From Clostridia bacterium (GTDB lineage Bacteria > Bacillota > Clostridia > Oscillospirales > Acutalibacteraceae): a stretch of DNA of 5,290 nt. A program made the translations under genes and the position numbers. The notes beneath the pieces were generated by a model. The model did not search any database and was not told the origin of the DNA. It saw only the letters and a program-made list of their open reading frames with translations. The stretch spans positions 1 to 5,290 of the forward strand of contig JAFRZS010000294.1 in assembly GCA_017442445.1 (NCBI GenBank), given 5' to 3'. Below, piece after piece: positions 1 through 5,272 of this stretch. The stretch's first letter is position 1; every line of letters starts with the position of its first letter.

Positions 1-142
1 ACCAAGCCATAGCAAAGGGGAGATGTTCGCTCATTTTTTTGCCCATTATAATCCTGTCAGGATCATAATATTTGAAAGCAAGAGGATTTTTACTCTTAGG
101 ACCTTCATATTTAATTGTGGGGATTGAATCAAAGTAAGACAT
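1..142 (-). CDS. xylA: Xylose isomerase, N-terminal fragment (continues past window edge)
   Basis: Translating leftward from the ATG at 142-140 gives 47 residues beginning MSYFDSIPTIKYEGPKSKNP and continuing with LAFKYYDPDR, GKKMSEHLPFAMAW. This matches the N-terminus typical of class II bacterial xylose isomerases (KYEGP, NPLAFKxYxP, MxEHLxF blocks). The enzyme interconverts D-xylose and D-xylulose in the cytoplasm with divalent metal and feeds xylulokinase. The catalytic barrel residues lie outside the window, so an intact gene cannot be confirmed. A consensus ribosome-binding site AAGGAGG (157-151) sits 8 nt before the ATG and fixes the start. The gene is divergent from the AraC-family regulator at 261. 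Its leader from the predicted promoter is only about 33 nt, leaving no room for a riboswitch. The identification rests on recognising the conserved N-terminal pattern. Confidence 0.92.
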   Translation of the reverse strand, partial: MSYFDSIPTIKYEGPKSKNPLAFKYYDPDRIIMGKKMSEHLPFAMAW

Positions 143-181
143 TTGAATGACCTCCTTAAGAAAATATAATTTTATACTTTA

Positions 182-210
182 ATAATAAAAATTTTTACTT
201 GACTTTTCAA
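182..210 (-). promoter_or_regulatory. Predicted sigma-A promoter of xylA
   Basis: On the minus strand a -35 box TTGAAA (210-205, 5 of 6 consensus) is followed after exactly 17 nt by a -10 box TATTAT (187-182, 5 of 6). Transcription would start near 175, about 33 nt before the xylA ATG. The -35 box lies inside the 197-214 palindrome, so a protein bound there would block or contact polymerase. Confidence 0.7.
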
Positions 211-214
211 GTCA
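197..214. promoter_or_regulatory. Double palindrome over both -35 boxes, candidate operator
   Basis: The 18 bp ACTTGACTTTTCAAGTCA contain two overlapping perfect inverted repeats: ACTTGA-cttt-TCAAGT (197-212) and TGACTT-ttc-AAGTCA (200-214, offset by a few bases). The element covers the -35 box of the leftward xylA promoter (205-210) and that of the rightward araC-family promoter (199-204). This is a natural place for a dimeric regulator, most simply the adjacent AraC-family protein, although AraC proteins more often use direct repeats. The binding protein is inference. Confidence 0.45.
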
Positions 215-233
215 TGAATGCTATGTTTATAAT
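199..233 (+). promoter_or_regulatory. Predicted promoter(s) of the AraC-family gene
   Basis: TTGACT (199-204, 5 of 6) is followed after 17 nt by TATGTT (222-227), which is preceded by TG at 219-220 and so forms an extended -10 box. A perfect TATAAT lies immediately after it at 228-233, with only a weak -35 (TTTCAA, 205-210) 17 nt upstream. Either could be the real -10. Start sites would fall near 234 or 240, leaving a leader of roughly 20-27 nt. The region overlaps the xylA promoter head to head, so the two can hardly be occupied at once. Confidence 0.6.
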
Positions 234-260
234 CATAAATTAATATTCCGAGGTAAAATA

Positions 261-1046
261 ATGGTTATTTATGAAACGAACAGGTCTTTTTTTAACTATG
301 AAATATACAAGCAGTATGATGAAAATCTGAATTTTGCTATGCATTTTCATAACAGCTTTGAACTTTTATATGTATGTTCCGGTAAAATTTCCGTTACTGT
401 GGATACAAAGGATTATGATGTAAGGAAAGGAGAGGCAATACTTATATTACCTAACCGACTGCATTCATACAGAACCGATGAACATTCAAGAACATCGTTG
501 TATATATTTTCAAATAATCTTATCAAATCTTTTTATCAGGAAACTATTGATAAAAATCCGATAAATCCTGTTTTCGTTTTGAGTGAAACACAACTGATTG
601 AAGAATTAGACAAAGATTCAGAAGATATATATTTACTGAAATCTGTTTTTTACAGAATTGCTTATCTGTTTAGCCGAAATACAGGCTTTAGCGAAAGGTC
701 ATCAAAGAGTCTTGAAAATTACGGTAAAATCCTTGATTTTATATCAAAAAACTATACAGAAAATATTACCGCAATTGATGTAGCAAGAGAATTGGGGTAT
801 GACCATAGATATGTAACTGCACTGATAAAAAAAGGATTACAGACAACATTCAGAGCTTTACTTAATGAATACAGAATATCAAATGCGCAGTATTTGCTTA
901 CAACAGAGTCAAAGTCAATTTCACAGATAGCACACGAATGCGGATATGAATCGCTGTGTTCGTTTAACCGAAATTTTAAAGAAATCACCGGCACAACGCC
1001 GATGATTTTCAGAAATAATGCAAAAAAGGTTAAAAAGCATATGTGA
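261..1046 (+). CDS. AraC-family transcriptional regulator with cupin sensor domain, putative xylose regulator
   Basis: This 261-aa protein has the classical two-part AraC layout. The N-terminal half is a cupin-like ligand-binding domain (about residues 20-100, with the family-typical MHFHNSFELLYVCSGKISV stretch and a glycine-containing RKGEAILILP turn). The C-terminal 100 residues carry two helix-turn-helix motifs, the second with the strongly conserved SISQIAHECGYESLCSFNRN-FKEITGTTP signature. It is a cytoplasmic DNA-binding protein that probably senses a small sugar-like ligand. The start is supported by GAGG at 250-253, 7 nt before the ATG. It is divergent from xylA across overlapping promoters, which suggests control of xylA and of itself; the ligand is inference. 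It differs from E. coli XylR, which has a periplasmic-binding-protein-like sensor domain, and from the ROK-type XylR common in Bacillota. The TGA at 1044-1046 directly abuts the stop of the convergent gene, with no terminator between. Confidence 0.9.
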   Translation: MVIYETNRSFFNYEIYKQYDENLNFAMHFHNSFELLYVCSGKISVTVDTKDYDVRKGEAILILPNRLHSYRTDEHSRTSLYIFSNNLIKSFYQETIDKNPINPVFVLSETQLIEELDKDSEDIYLLKSVFYRIAYLFSRNTGFSERSSKSLENYGKILDFISKNYTENITAIDVARELGYDHRYVTALIKKGLQTTFRALLNEYRISNAQYLLTTESKSISQIAHECGYESLCSFNRNFKEITGTTPMIFRNNAKKVKKHM

Positions 1047-1847
1047 TTATAATTTTGTAAAATCGAACTTATCGCTCTCTTTCAAGTCAAGCAAGTCAAC
1101 AGCTTTTGTAAGTCGTTTTTTTGCTTCATTAAGCTGAGCTACACTGTGTGAATCACTGCCGAAGTAGAATTTACAGCCACAGCTTTTAGCGGTCTTATAC
1201 AGATGTAAAAATGAATTTGATATGTTTTCTTCGTTTTCAAAATCACCTGCATTTATTTCAATGCCGATGCCGAGAGTTGATGCCTTGGTAAAAAGTCTTT
1301 TCAGTTCATTTTCGGGAATCTCATCAAGAATCTCTTTTAAACTGAATCCGTGTCTTGCCATTAAGTCGCAGGTAAGATGTGCAAGACCGACTTTATGAAA
1401 CGGTAAATCCATGTTCATGACAGCATCAAATTTGTCAATCCAAGCTTGTGCAAGTGCTTCTGCGGATTTTTTTTGTTCATCAAAGAGAGCAATTGCCATA
1501 TGAAAATGTGTTGTAGGAATTACAATAAAATCAAACTCATCATATTTTTCAGGAGATAAGGCAAGTGTCAGGTTTCTGTCAACCTCAGCCTCACAACCGA
1601 AAAGAAATCTGACATTTTCATCCTGAGGTAACGGTTTTGCCGCAGAAATGTGTGCAAAGTTTTGTTTTTCGTACCACGGACTTGCACCCTCAATTGTTTC
1701 GTCCCAGAAGTGATTGGCAAGACATATTGTTTTTAGATTGTTTTCTTTTGCGTATTTCAGAATGTTTTCACTTGTCTGCTCAGGGTCTTTTGAACAGGAA
1801 GAAATAAAAGAGTGTATATGTAAATCGTGGTCAAATGTGAATTTCAT
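1047..1847 (-). CDS. PHP-domain metallohydrolase, paralog B (second gene of operon)
   Basis: This 266-aa cytoplasmic protein is of the PHP (polymerase and histidinol phosphatase) superfamily, a beta/alpha barrel with a multinuclear metal site that typically hydrolyses phosphoesters. Visible metal-ligand motifs are DLHIH (H10, H12), NH at 45-46, GCEAE (E86), TTHFH (H114), GLAHL (H157), IEIN (E197) and FGSDSH (D232, H234), so the site looks complete. In motif II the usual TDH or SDH is ANH, with Asn45 replacing the Asp. Annotation pipelines would probably call it histidinol-phosphatase, but no histidine genes are near and the sugar-enzyme neighbours argue for another phosphoester. A ribosome-binding site AGAGAGGA (1863-1856) lies 8 nt before the ATG and overlaps the stop codon of the upstream paralog, which starts 816 bp away. 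The gap is 15 bp, so the two are almost certainly cotranscribed and possibly translationally coupled. Substrate unknown. Confidence 0.88.
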   Translation of the reverse strand: MKFTFDHDLHIHSFISSCSKDPEQTSENILKYAKENNLKTICLANHFWDETIEGASPWYEKQNFAHISAAKPLPQDENVRFLFGCEAEVDRNLTLALSPEKYDEFDFIVIPTTHFHMAIALFDEQKKSAEALAQAWIDKFDAVMNMDLPFHKVGLAHLTCDLMARHGFSLKEILDEIPENELKRLFTKASTLGIGIEINAGDFENEENISNSFLHLYKTAKSCGCKFYFGSDSHSVAQLNEAKKRLTKAVDLLDLKESDKFDFTKL

Positions 1848-1862
1848 AGAAAGATTCCTCTC

Positions 1863-2663
1863 TTAAAGTTTATTGAAATCATATTTATCGTCTTCAGTTA
1901 AATCAAGCAGCCTGACCGCTTTTTTAAAGTAAAATTCAGCTTCATCGAAGCGTGCAGGGTCGTGGGCATCACTGCCGAAATAAAACTTGCAACCGCAGTT
2001 TTTTGCCGTTTTAAATATTCTCAAAACATCGTCAGCTTCTTCATCGCTGAATTTCATGTCACTTGCATTAATTTCTATTCCGACACCGAGTTCAGCGGCT
2101 TTTTTGAAAACTGCAGTCATTTCATCTTGCGGTATTGTTCTGAGAACTTCAGAATATGTTTCTTTGTCGGGTGCCATCAAGCGACAGGCAAGATGAGCGA
2201 TACCTATTTTATGAAATGGTAAATCCATGTCTAAAAGCTTATTGAATTTGTCAATCCACAGATTTGTTTTTGTTTCAGGATTCTTTTCATCAAGCGACAG
2301 ATATAAATGATAATGTGTAGTCGGTATGATAATGAAATCAAACTCGTCAAAGCGTTTTTCAGATAAAGCGAGTACATATTTATTTCCGTAGCTTTTGTAT
2401 TCAGCCTCACAACCGAAAAGAAAACGGACTTTATCATGTGTCGGCAGAGGTTTTGCCTGTGAAATTATATCAAAATTCTGCTTCATATATGTTGGCGAAG
2501 CACCCGGGACATTTTCGTCCCAGAAATGATTGGTAAGACATATTGTTTTTAAGTTTTTATCTACAGCATACTGTAAAATTTTCTCGGGAATCTGGTCTGG
2601 ATGATTGGAACAGTGTGAAATATTAGAGTGTATGTGTAAATCGTGGTCAAATGTAAAACTCAT
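1863..2663 (-). CDS. PHP-domain metallohydrolase, paralog A (first gene of operon)
   Basis: This 266-aa PHP-family protein is the same length as its downstream neighbour and collinear with it along nearly all positions, with a 3-residue insertion near residue 90 balanced by a 3-residue loop deletion near 125. Metal-site motifs: DLHIH (H10, H12), TNH (N45, H46), GCEAE (E86), TTHYH (H117), GIAHL (H157), IEIN (E197), FGSDAH (D232, H234). The Asp-to-Asn change in motif II is shared with paralog B. Other shared blocks are NHFWDE, VRFLFGCEAE, DLPFHK, KFYFGSD and a C-terminal DKxDFxKL. It probably acts as a cytoplasmic phosphoesterase; the substrate is not evident and HisJ-type histidinol-phosphatase is only a formal alternative. 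The start is fixed by AAGGAGG (2677-2671) 7 nt before the ATG. It is the promoter-proximal gene of the pair and divergent from the TIM-barrel enzyme gene, which suggests shared control. Confidence 0.88.
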   Translation of the reverse strand: MSFTFDHDLHIHSNISHCSNHPDQIPEKILQYAVDKNLKTICLTNHFWDENVPGASPTYMKQNFDIISQAKPLPTHDKVRFLFGCEAEYKSYGNKYVLALSEKRFDEFDFIIIPTTHYHLYLSLDEKNPETKTNLWIDKFNKLLDMDLPFHKIGIAHLACRLMAPDKETYSEVLRTIPQDEMTAVFKKAAELGVGIEINASDMKFSDEEADDVLRIFKTAKNCGCKFYFGSDAHDPARFDEAEFYFKKAVRLLDLTEDDKYDFNKL

Positions 2664-2683
2664 GAACCTTCCTCCTTATTGAA

Positions 2684-2712
2684 ATTATATCACGATAAAT
2701 GGTGTTTTTCAA
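2684..2712 (-). promoter_or_regulatory. Predicted sigma-A promoter of the PHP operon
   Basis: On the minus strand TTGAAA (2712-2707) is followed after exactly 17 nt by a perfect TATAAT (2689-2684), preceded by TGA, giving an extended -10 box. The predicted start near 2677 is the first base of the AAGGAGG ribosome-binding site, so the transcript would have a leader of only about 14 nt. Both boxes are near consensus, so the promoter should be strong unless repressed. Confidence 0.78.
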
Positions 2713-2713
2713 C

Positions 2714-2742
2714 TTGATTTAATTAAAAACTTATGATAGAAT
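2714..2742 (+). promoter_or_regulatory. Predicted sigma-A promoter of the TIM-barrel enzyme gene
   Basis: TTGATT (2714-2719) is followed after 17 nt by TAGAAT (2737-2742), with TG at 2734-2735 forming an extended -10 box. Transcription would begin near 2749, just before the ribosome-binding site at 2752. The -35 box is separated by a single base (2713) from the -35 box of the leftward PHP promoter. Confidence 0.7.
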
Positions 2743-2751
2743 TACTGCATG

Positions 2752-2758
2752 AAGGGAG
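2752..2758 (+). promoter_or_regulatory. Ribosome-binding site deciding a GTG start
   Basis: AAGGGAG is directly adjacent to the in-frame ATG at 2759 (0 nt spacing), too close for initiation there. It lies 9 nt before the in-frame GTG at 2768, a normal spacing. The protein then begins MKISIQTQ, a typical first beta strand of this family, rather than MCTVKISIQ. Confidence 0.7.
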
Positions 2759-2767
2759 ATGTGTACT

Positions 2768-3709
2768 GTGAAAATAAGCATTCAGACACAAAAAACAGTT
2801 TCTGAACTTGGTTTCGAAAAAGCATACAAATTATATAAAGATGCAGGTTTTGAAGCTCTTGATTGGAATATAAATGATTTGTTACCGGGAGATAAGATAT
2901 ATGCAGGTACATATAGGGGATCTTCAGTTCTTGAAAAGTCTCTTGATGAAATACTTGATTATCTTGAACCTGATTTAAATGAAATCAGAAAAAACGGACT
3001 TAAAATTACTCAGGCTCATGCACCTTTTCCTGCAATGAGTCTTAAATATGAGGATTCTCTTGATTTTATGATTGAGATATACAAAAACTGCATACGCTTG
3101 TGCGATCATGTTGGTTGTAAGCATCTTGTTATTCATGCTATTCATCATCAGAGATATGACCTTGACCATACCCCTGAGGAGATAGACGCTTTCAACTGGA
3201 AGTTGTACACTTCTTTGATTCCTGTTTTAAAGGAAACAGATGTTATTGTTTGTATCGAGAACATTTTCTCCTGGGCTATGGGTCCTAAAGCAATGCCAAG
3301 ATTGCTTGCTGACCATTTCGGAAATCCTGACTTTGCTGTGGATTACATTGATAGACTGAACAGGGAAGCAGGGAAAGAATGTTTCGGTATGTGTCTTGAT
3401 ACAGGACATCTTAATCTTTGTCGAATTGATGAGCGTATATACATACCCAAACTCGGTAAGCGTATAAAGTGTTTGCATGTTCATGATAACGATTCAATAG
3501 AAGATCGCCACGAGGCTCCGTACAGCGGAAATATCTATTGGGATGGCTATCTTAAAGCTTTGAGAGAAGCTGGTTATGAAGGTGATATCAGCTTTGAAAC
3601 AGGTCCTCAGACGACTCTTAATTTCGGAATAACCGAAGACATCTTATTAAGTCAGTTGAAGGCAATTGCTGATATCGGCTGTTATTTCCGCAAAGTTTTA
3701 TCAGAATAA
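2768..3709 (+). CDS. Sugar phosphate isomerase/epimerase-like TIM-barrel protein (xylose isomerase-like / AP endonuclease 2 fold)
   Basis: This 313-aa protein (316 if read from the ATG at 2759) has the xylose isomerase-like TIM-barrel fold. Strands and metal-site motifs appear in order: KISIQT at the N-terminus, AGFEALDWN (26-34), ITQAHAPFP (80-88), HLVIHAIHH (119-127), VIVCIENIF (159-167, E164), CLDTGHLNL (209-217, D211, H214), LHVHDN (236-241, H237/H239) and ISFETGP (274-280, E277). The Glu-Asp-His-Glu set matches the divalent-metal site of sugar epimerases and isomerases of this group. It probably isomerises or epimerises a sugar or sugar acid in the cytoplasm; the exact substrate cannot be read, and an inositol-type dehydratase/isomerase or end-processing nuclease is less likely. 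The GTG start is chosen from the ribosome-binding site. The gene has its own promoter, is divergent from the PHP operon, and ends at a bidirectional terminator. Confidence 0.87.
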   Translation: MKISIQTQKTVSELGFEKAYKLYKDAGFEALDWNINDLLPGDKIYAGTYRGSSVLEKSLDEILDYLEPDLNEIRKNGLKITQAHAPFPAMSLKYEDSLDFMIEIYKNCIRLCDHVGCKHLVIHAIHHQRYDLDHTPEEIDAFNWKLYTSLIPVLKETDVIVCIENIFSWAMGPKAMPRLLADHFGNPDFAVDYIDRLNREAGKECFGMCLDTGHLNLCRIDERIYIPKLGKRIKCLHVHDNDSIEDRHEAPYSGNIYWDGYLKALREAGYEGDISFETGPQTTLNFGITEDILLSQLKAIADIGCYFRKVLSE

Positions 3710-3715
3710 AAATAA

Positions 3716-3746
3716 AAAATCCGACTTCACGATGAAGTCGGATTTT
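3716..3746. terminator. Bidirectional Rho-independent terminator
   Basis: ATCCGACTTCA (3719-3729) and TGAAGTCGGAT (3733-3743) form a perfect 11-bp stem around a CGA loop, extended by AAA/TTT to 14 bp. The stem is followed by a T-rich tract on the plus strand and a longer one on the minus strand. It lies between two convergent genes (stops at 3709 and 3754) and so can end both transcripts. Confidence 0.92.
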
Positions 3747-3753
3747 AATTTTA

Positions 3754-4698
3754 TTAGTCACAGCAGGGGTCAGTTTTCTTTTCAGTGACAGGTATTTCGT
3801 TAGCGGGTTTTGTTGCATCGCCGAGACCTGTTGCTTCTGAGAACAGAAGATTTGACTTTGTCATGTCAACTACATCTGAGGGAATGATAATCTTTGATGC
3901 TTTACCGTCTGCGAGAGCAACTAAAGCTTCAAACTTTTTAAGTTCAAGAACAGCGGCGTCAACACCTGCTTTTTTAAGAGCGGCAAGTCCGTCAGCCTCA
4001 GCCTGTTTTGCAAGTAAGATTGCTTTTGCTTCACCTTCGGCTCTTGCGATTCTTGCATCGCGTTCACCTTCAGCTGCTAAAACGAGAGCTTGTTTGTCAC
4101 CTTCAGCGCGTGTTATAACGGCAGCCTTATGACCTTCAGCTTCAAGAAGAGTTTCGCGTCTGTCACGCTCTGCTTTCATCTGCTTTTCCATAGCATTCTG
4201 AATTGCGGCGGGGGGCATGATGTTCTTTAATTCAACACGATTAACCTTGATACCCCATTGATCTGTCGCTGTATCAAGGATTTCTGTCATCTTGCCGTTG
4301 ATTGTATCACGAGATGTGAGTGTGTCGTCAAGCTCCATTTCACCAACGATATTACGGAGTGTTGTTGCTGTAAGATTTTCAAGTGCGCTTATGGGATTAA
4401 CGGCACCGTAAGTGAAAAGCTGTGCATCAAACACTTTGAAATAAACAACTGTATCAATCTGCATTGTAACATTATCTTTTGTGATAACGGGTTGGGGAGC
4501 AGAGTCTAAAACCTGTTCTTTGAGTGTAACTTTTTTTGCTATTCTGTCAATCACAGGAATGATAATATGCAATCCCGCACCCCAGGTTGTGTGATATTTT
4601 CCAAGACGCTCAATTACATATTCTCTTGCCTGAGGAACAACCTTAAGCGAGAAAAACAAAATAACAAGAACGATTGCTGCGATAATGATAAATAACAT
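3754..4698 (-). CDS. SPFH/band-7 domain membrane protein (stomatin/paraslipin-like)
   Basis: This 314-aa protein is of usual length for bacterial slipins. Residues 1-18 are a hydrophobic membrane anchor. The SPFH domain follows (about 20-180), with slipin-typical blocks REYVIERLGKY, GLHIIIPVIDRI, VITKDNVTMQID, LRNIVGEMELDDTLTSRD and WGIKVNRVELKNIMPP. Next comes an Ala/Glu/Lys-rich helical stretch (about 165-260) and a conserved SKIIIPSD segment. Such proteins form large oligomeric rings on the membrane and are linked to membrane microdomains and protease regulation; no specific partner is shown here. An AGGAGG site (4711-4706) lies 7 nt before the ATG. It has its own strong promoter. The NfeD-type partner gene often found beside slipins is absent from both flanks. 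The C-terminus ends TDPCCD, an unusual vicinal cysteine pair beyond the conserved region. Possibly the QmcA/paraslipin branch. Confidence 0.93.
   Translation of the reverse strand: MLFIIIAAIVLVILFFSLKVVPQAREYVIERLGKYHTTWGAGLHIIIPVIDRIAKKVTLKEQVLDSAPQPVITKDNVTMQIDTVVYFKVFDAQLFTYGAVNPISALENLTATTLRNIVGEMELDDTLTSRDTINGKMTEILDTATDQWGIKVNRVELKNIMPPAAIQNAMEKQMKAERDRRETLLEAEGHKAAVITRAEGDKQALVLAAEGERDARIARAEGEAKAILLAKQAEADGLAALKKAGVDAAVLELKKFEALVALADGKASKIIIPSDVVDMTKSNLLFSEATGLGDATKPANEIPVTEKKTDPCCD
4009..4140 (-). repeat. Four in-frame 33-bp repeats (11-residue AEG repeats) in the SPFH gene
   Basis: Residues 187-230 are four consecutive 11-residue units, each beginning AEG: AEGHKAAVITR, AEGDKQALVLA, AEGERDARIAR, AEGEAKAILLA. 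At DNA level a GCTGAAGGT-like core recurs every 33 bp on the minus strand. This regular hendecad spacing fits the long helical or coiled-coil arm of slipins. Codons differ between units, so this is an old protein repeat and not a recent DNA expansion. Confidence 0.8.
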
Positions 4699-4727
4699 AA
4701 TAAAACCTCCTGATATTATTTAATTTA

Positions 4728-4755
4728 ATTATATCATTTTTTCGCCCATTGTCAA
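4728..4755 (-). promoter_or_regulatory. Predicted sigma-A promoter of the SPFH gene
   Basis: On the minus strand a perfect TTGACA (4755-4750) and a perfect TATAAT (4733-4728) are separated by 16 nt, with TGA directly before the -10 box. It lies in the 77-bp gap after the lipoprotein stop, so the SPFH gene does not depend on upstream transcription. Both boxes at full consensus suggest strong constitutive expression. Confidence 0.85.
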
Positions 4756-4775
4756 CAAAAAACACATTCGCCAAA

Positions 4776-5219
4776 TTATGTCTGGATATTGAAATAAAAG
4801 AGCGAAGAACATGAATTATCAAAATAATAAAGACAAATGTTTTTGTAATCATCGGATGCATCTTTAATATACATATAGTCATCATCTGAGATTATAGATT
4901 TGTCAAAATCATATCTCATTGCAATGTCATCTGTAGGCTCTTCTGATTTAAGGGCATTAACTCTGTTTTCAAAGGATTTTATACAATTCATCAATGTACC
5001 TTTATTAACTTTGGTGAAATAAATATTATTATCAAAGCTGTATTCTTCGTAGGTATATACAGCAAAATCGGTGCGTTGGGGAAGAGTATCTGTTGTTGTG
5101 AAATCAACAGATGAGTGCGTTCCGATTGATAAAGTGATTTCATTTGAAGTGACAGCATTACATCCGATTAAACTAAGAAACATAAGAGATGTGATAAGTG
5201 CTGATAATATTTTTTTCAT
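4776..5219 (-). CDS. Small lipoprotein of unknown function
   Basis: This 147-aa protein starts at the ATG 5219-5217. Its first 20 residues are a lipoprotein signal: MKK, a hydrophobic core, then the lipobox LIGC with the lipidated Cys at position 20. The mature part (about 127 aa) would be anchored on the outer face of the cytoplasmic membrane. It is rich in Asp, Ser, Thr and Tyr, acidic towards the C-terminus (a SDDDYMY segment), and ends with Tyr/Phe-rich YYFDNSCSSLFYFNIQT. I recognise no domain. A longer in-frame start at 5270 is rejected because it would add 17 residues before a canonical signal peptide, whereas GGGAG (5233-5229) lies 9 nt before the chosen ATG. It lies upstream of the SPFH gene on the same strand, which has its own promoter. 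The abrupt end after a hydrophobic strand could mean a naturally short or truncated protein. Confidence 0.75.
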   Translation of the reverse strand: MKKILSALITSLMFLSLIGCNAVTSNEITLSIGTHSSVDFTTTDTLPQRTDFAVYTYEEYSFDNNIYFTKVNKGTLMNCIKSFENRVNALKSEEPTDDIAMRYDFDKSIISDDDYMYIKDASDDYKNICLYYFDNSCSSLFYFNIQT

Positions 5220-5243
5220 AAAGAAGATCTCCCGAATTGCTTT

Positions 5244-5272
5244 AATATATAAGCATAAAGGACAAATCACAA
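5244..5272 (-). promoter_or_regulatory. Possible promoter of the lipoprotein gene
   Basis: On the minus strand TTGTGA (5272-5267, 4 of 6) is followed after 17 nt by TATATT (5249-5244, 5 of 6). The predicted start near 5237 leaves about 17 nt before the ATG, just including the GGGAG site. The -35 lies inside the inverted repeat at 5258-5287. Confidence 0.45.

Noticed and set aside
1962..2437. Several 68-86-codon open frames within the first PHP gene
   Set aside because: They overlap a strongly supported gene, encode no recognisable motifs, and are explained as shadows in other frames.
1047..2663. Calling the PHP genes histidinol-phosphatase (hisK/hisJ)
   Set aside because: The PHP fold alone does not set the substrate, no histidine biosynthesis genes are nearby, and the motif II Asn differs from the usual DH.
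204..2719. TTTTCAA and TTGA/TCAA symmetry shared by both divergent promoter regions, as a common operator of one regulon
   Set aside because: The shared bases are essentially the -35 hexamers themselves (TTGAAA, TTGACT, TTGATT) read on opposite strands, so the similarity is expected without a common regulator.
3785..4132. 115-codon open frame on the plus strand inside the SPFH gene, rich in Ala and Ser
   Set aside because: It is an antisense shadow of the repeated Ala/Glu codons of the SPFH gene, with no convincing ribosome-binding site.
4741..4775. Repeated TTCGCC motif (4741-4746 and about 4768-4773) between the lipoprotein and SPFH genes as a terminator or operator
   Set aside because: The copies are direct, not inverted, so no hairpin forms, and a 6-bp direct repeat can occur by chance.
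5220..5270. Longer lipoprotein start at 5270 (MICPLCLY...)
   Set aside because: It would put 17 residues before a canonical MKK signal peptide, overlap the predicted promoter, and lacks a ribosome-binding site as good as the one before 5219.
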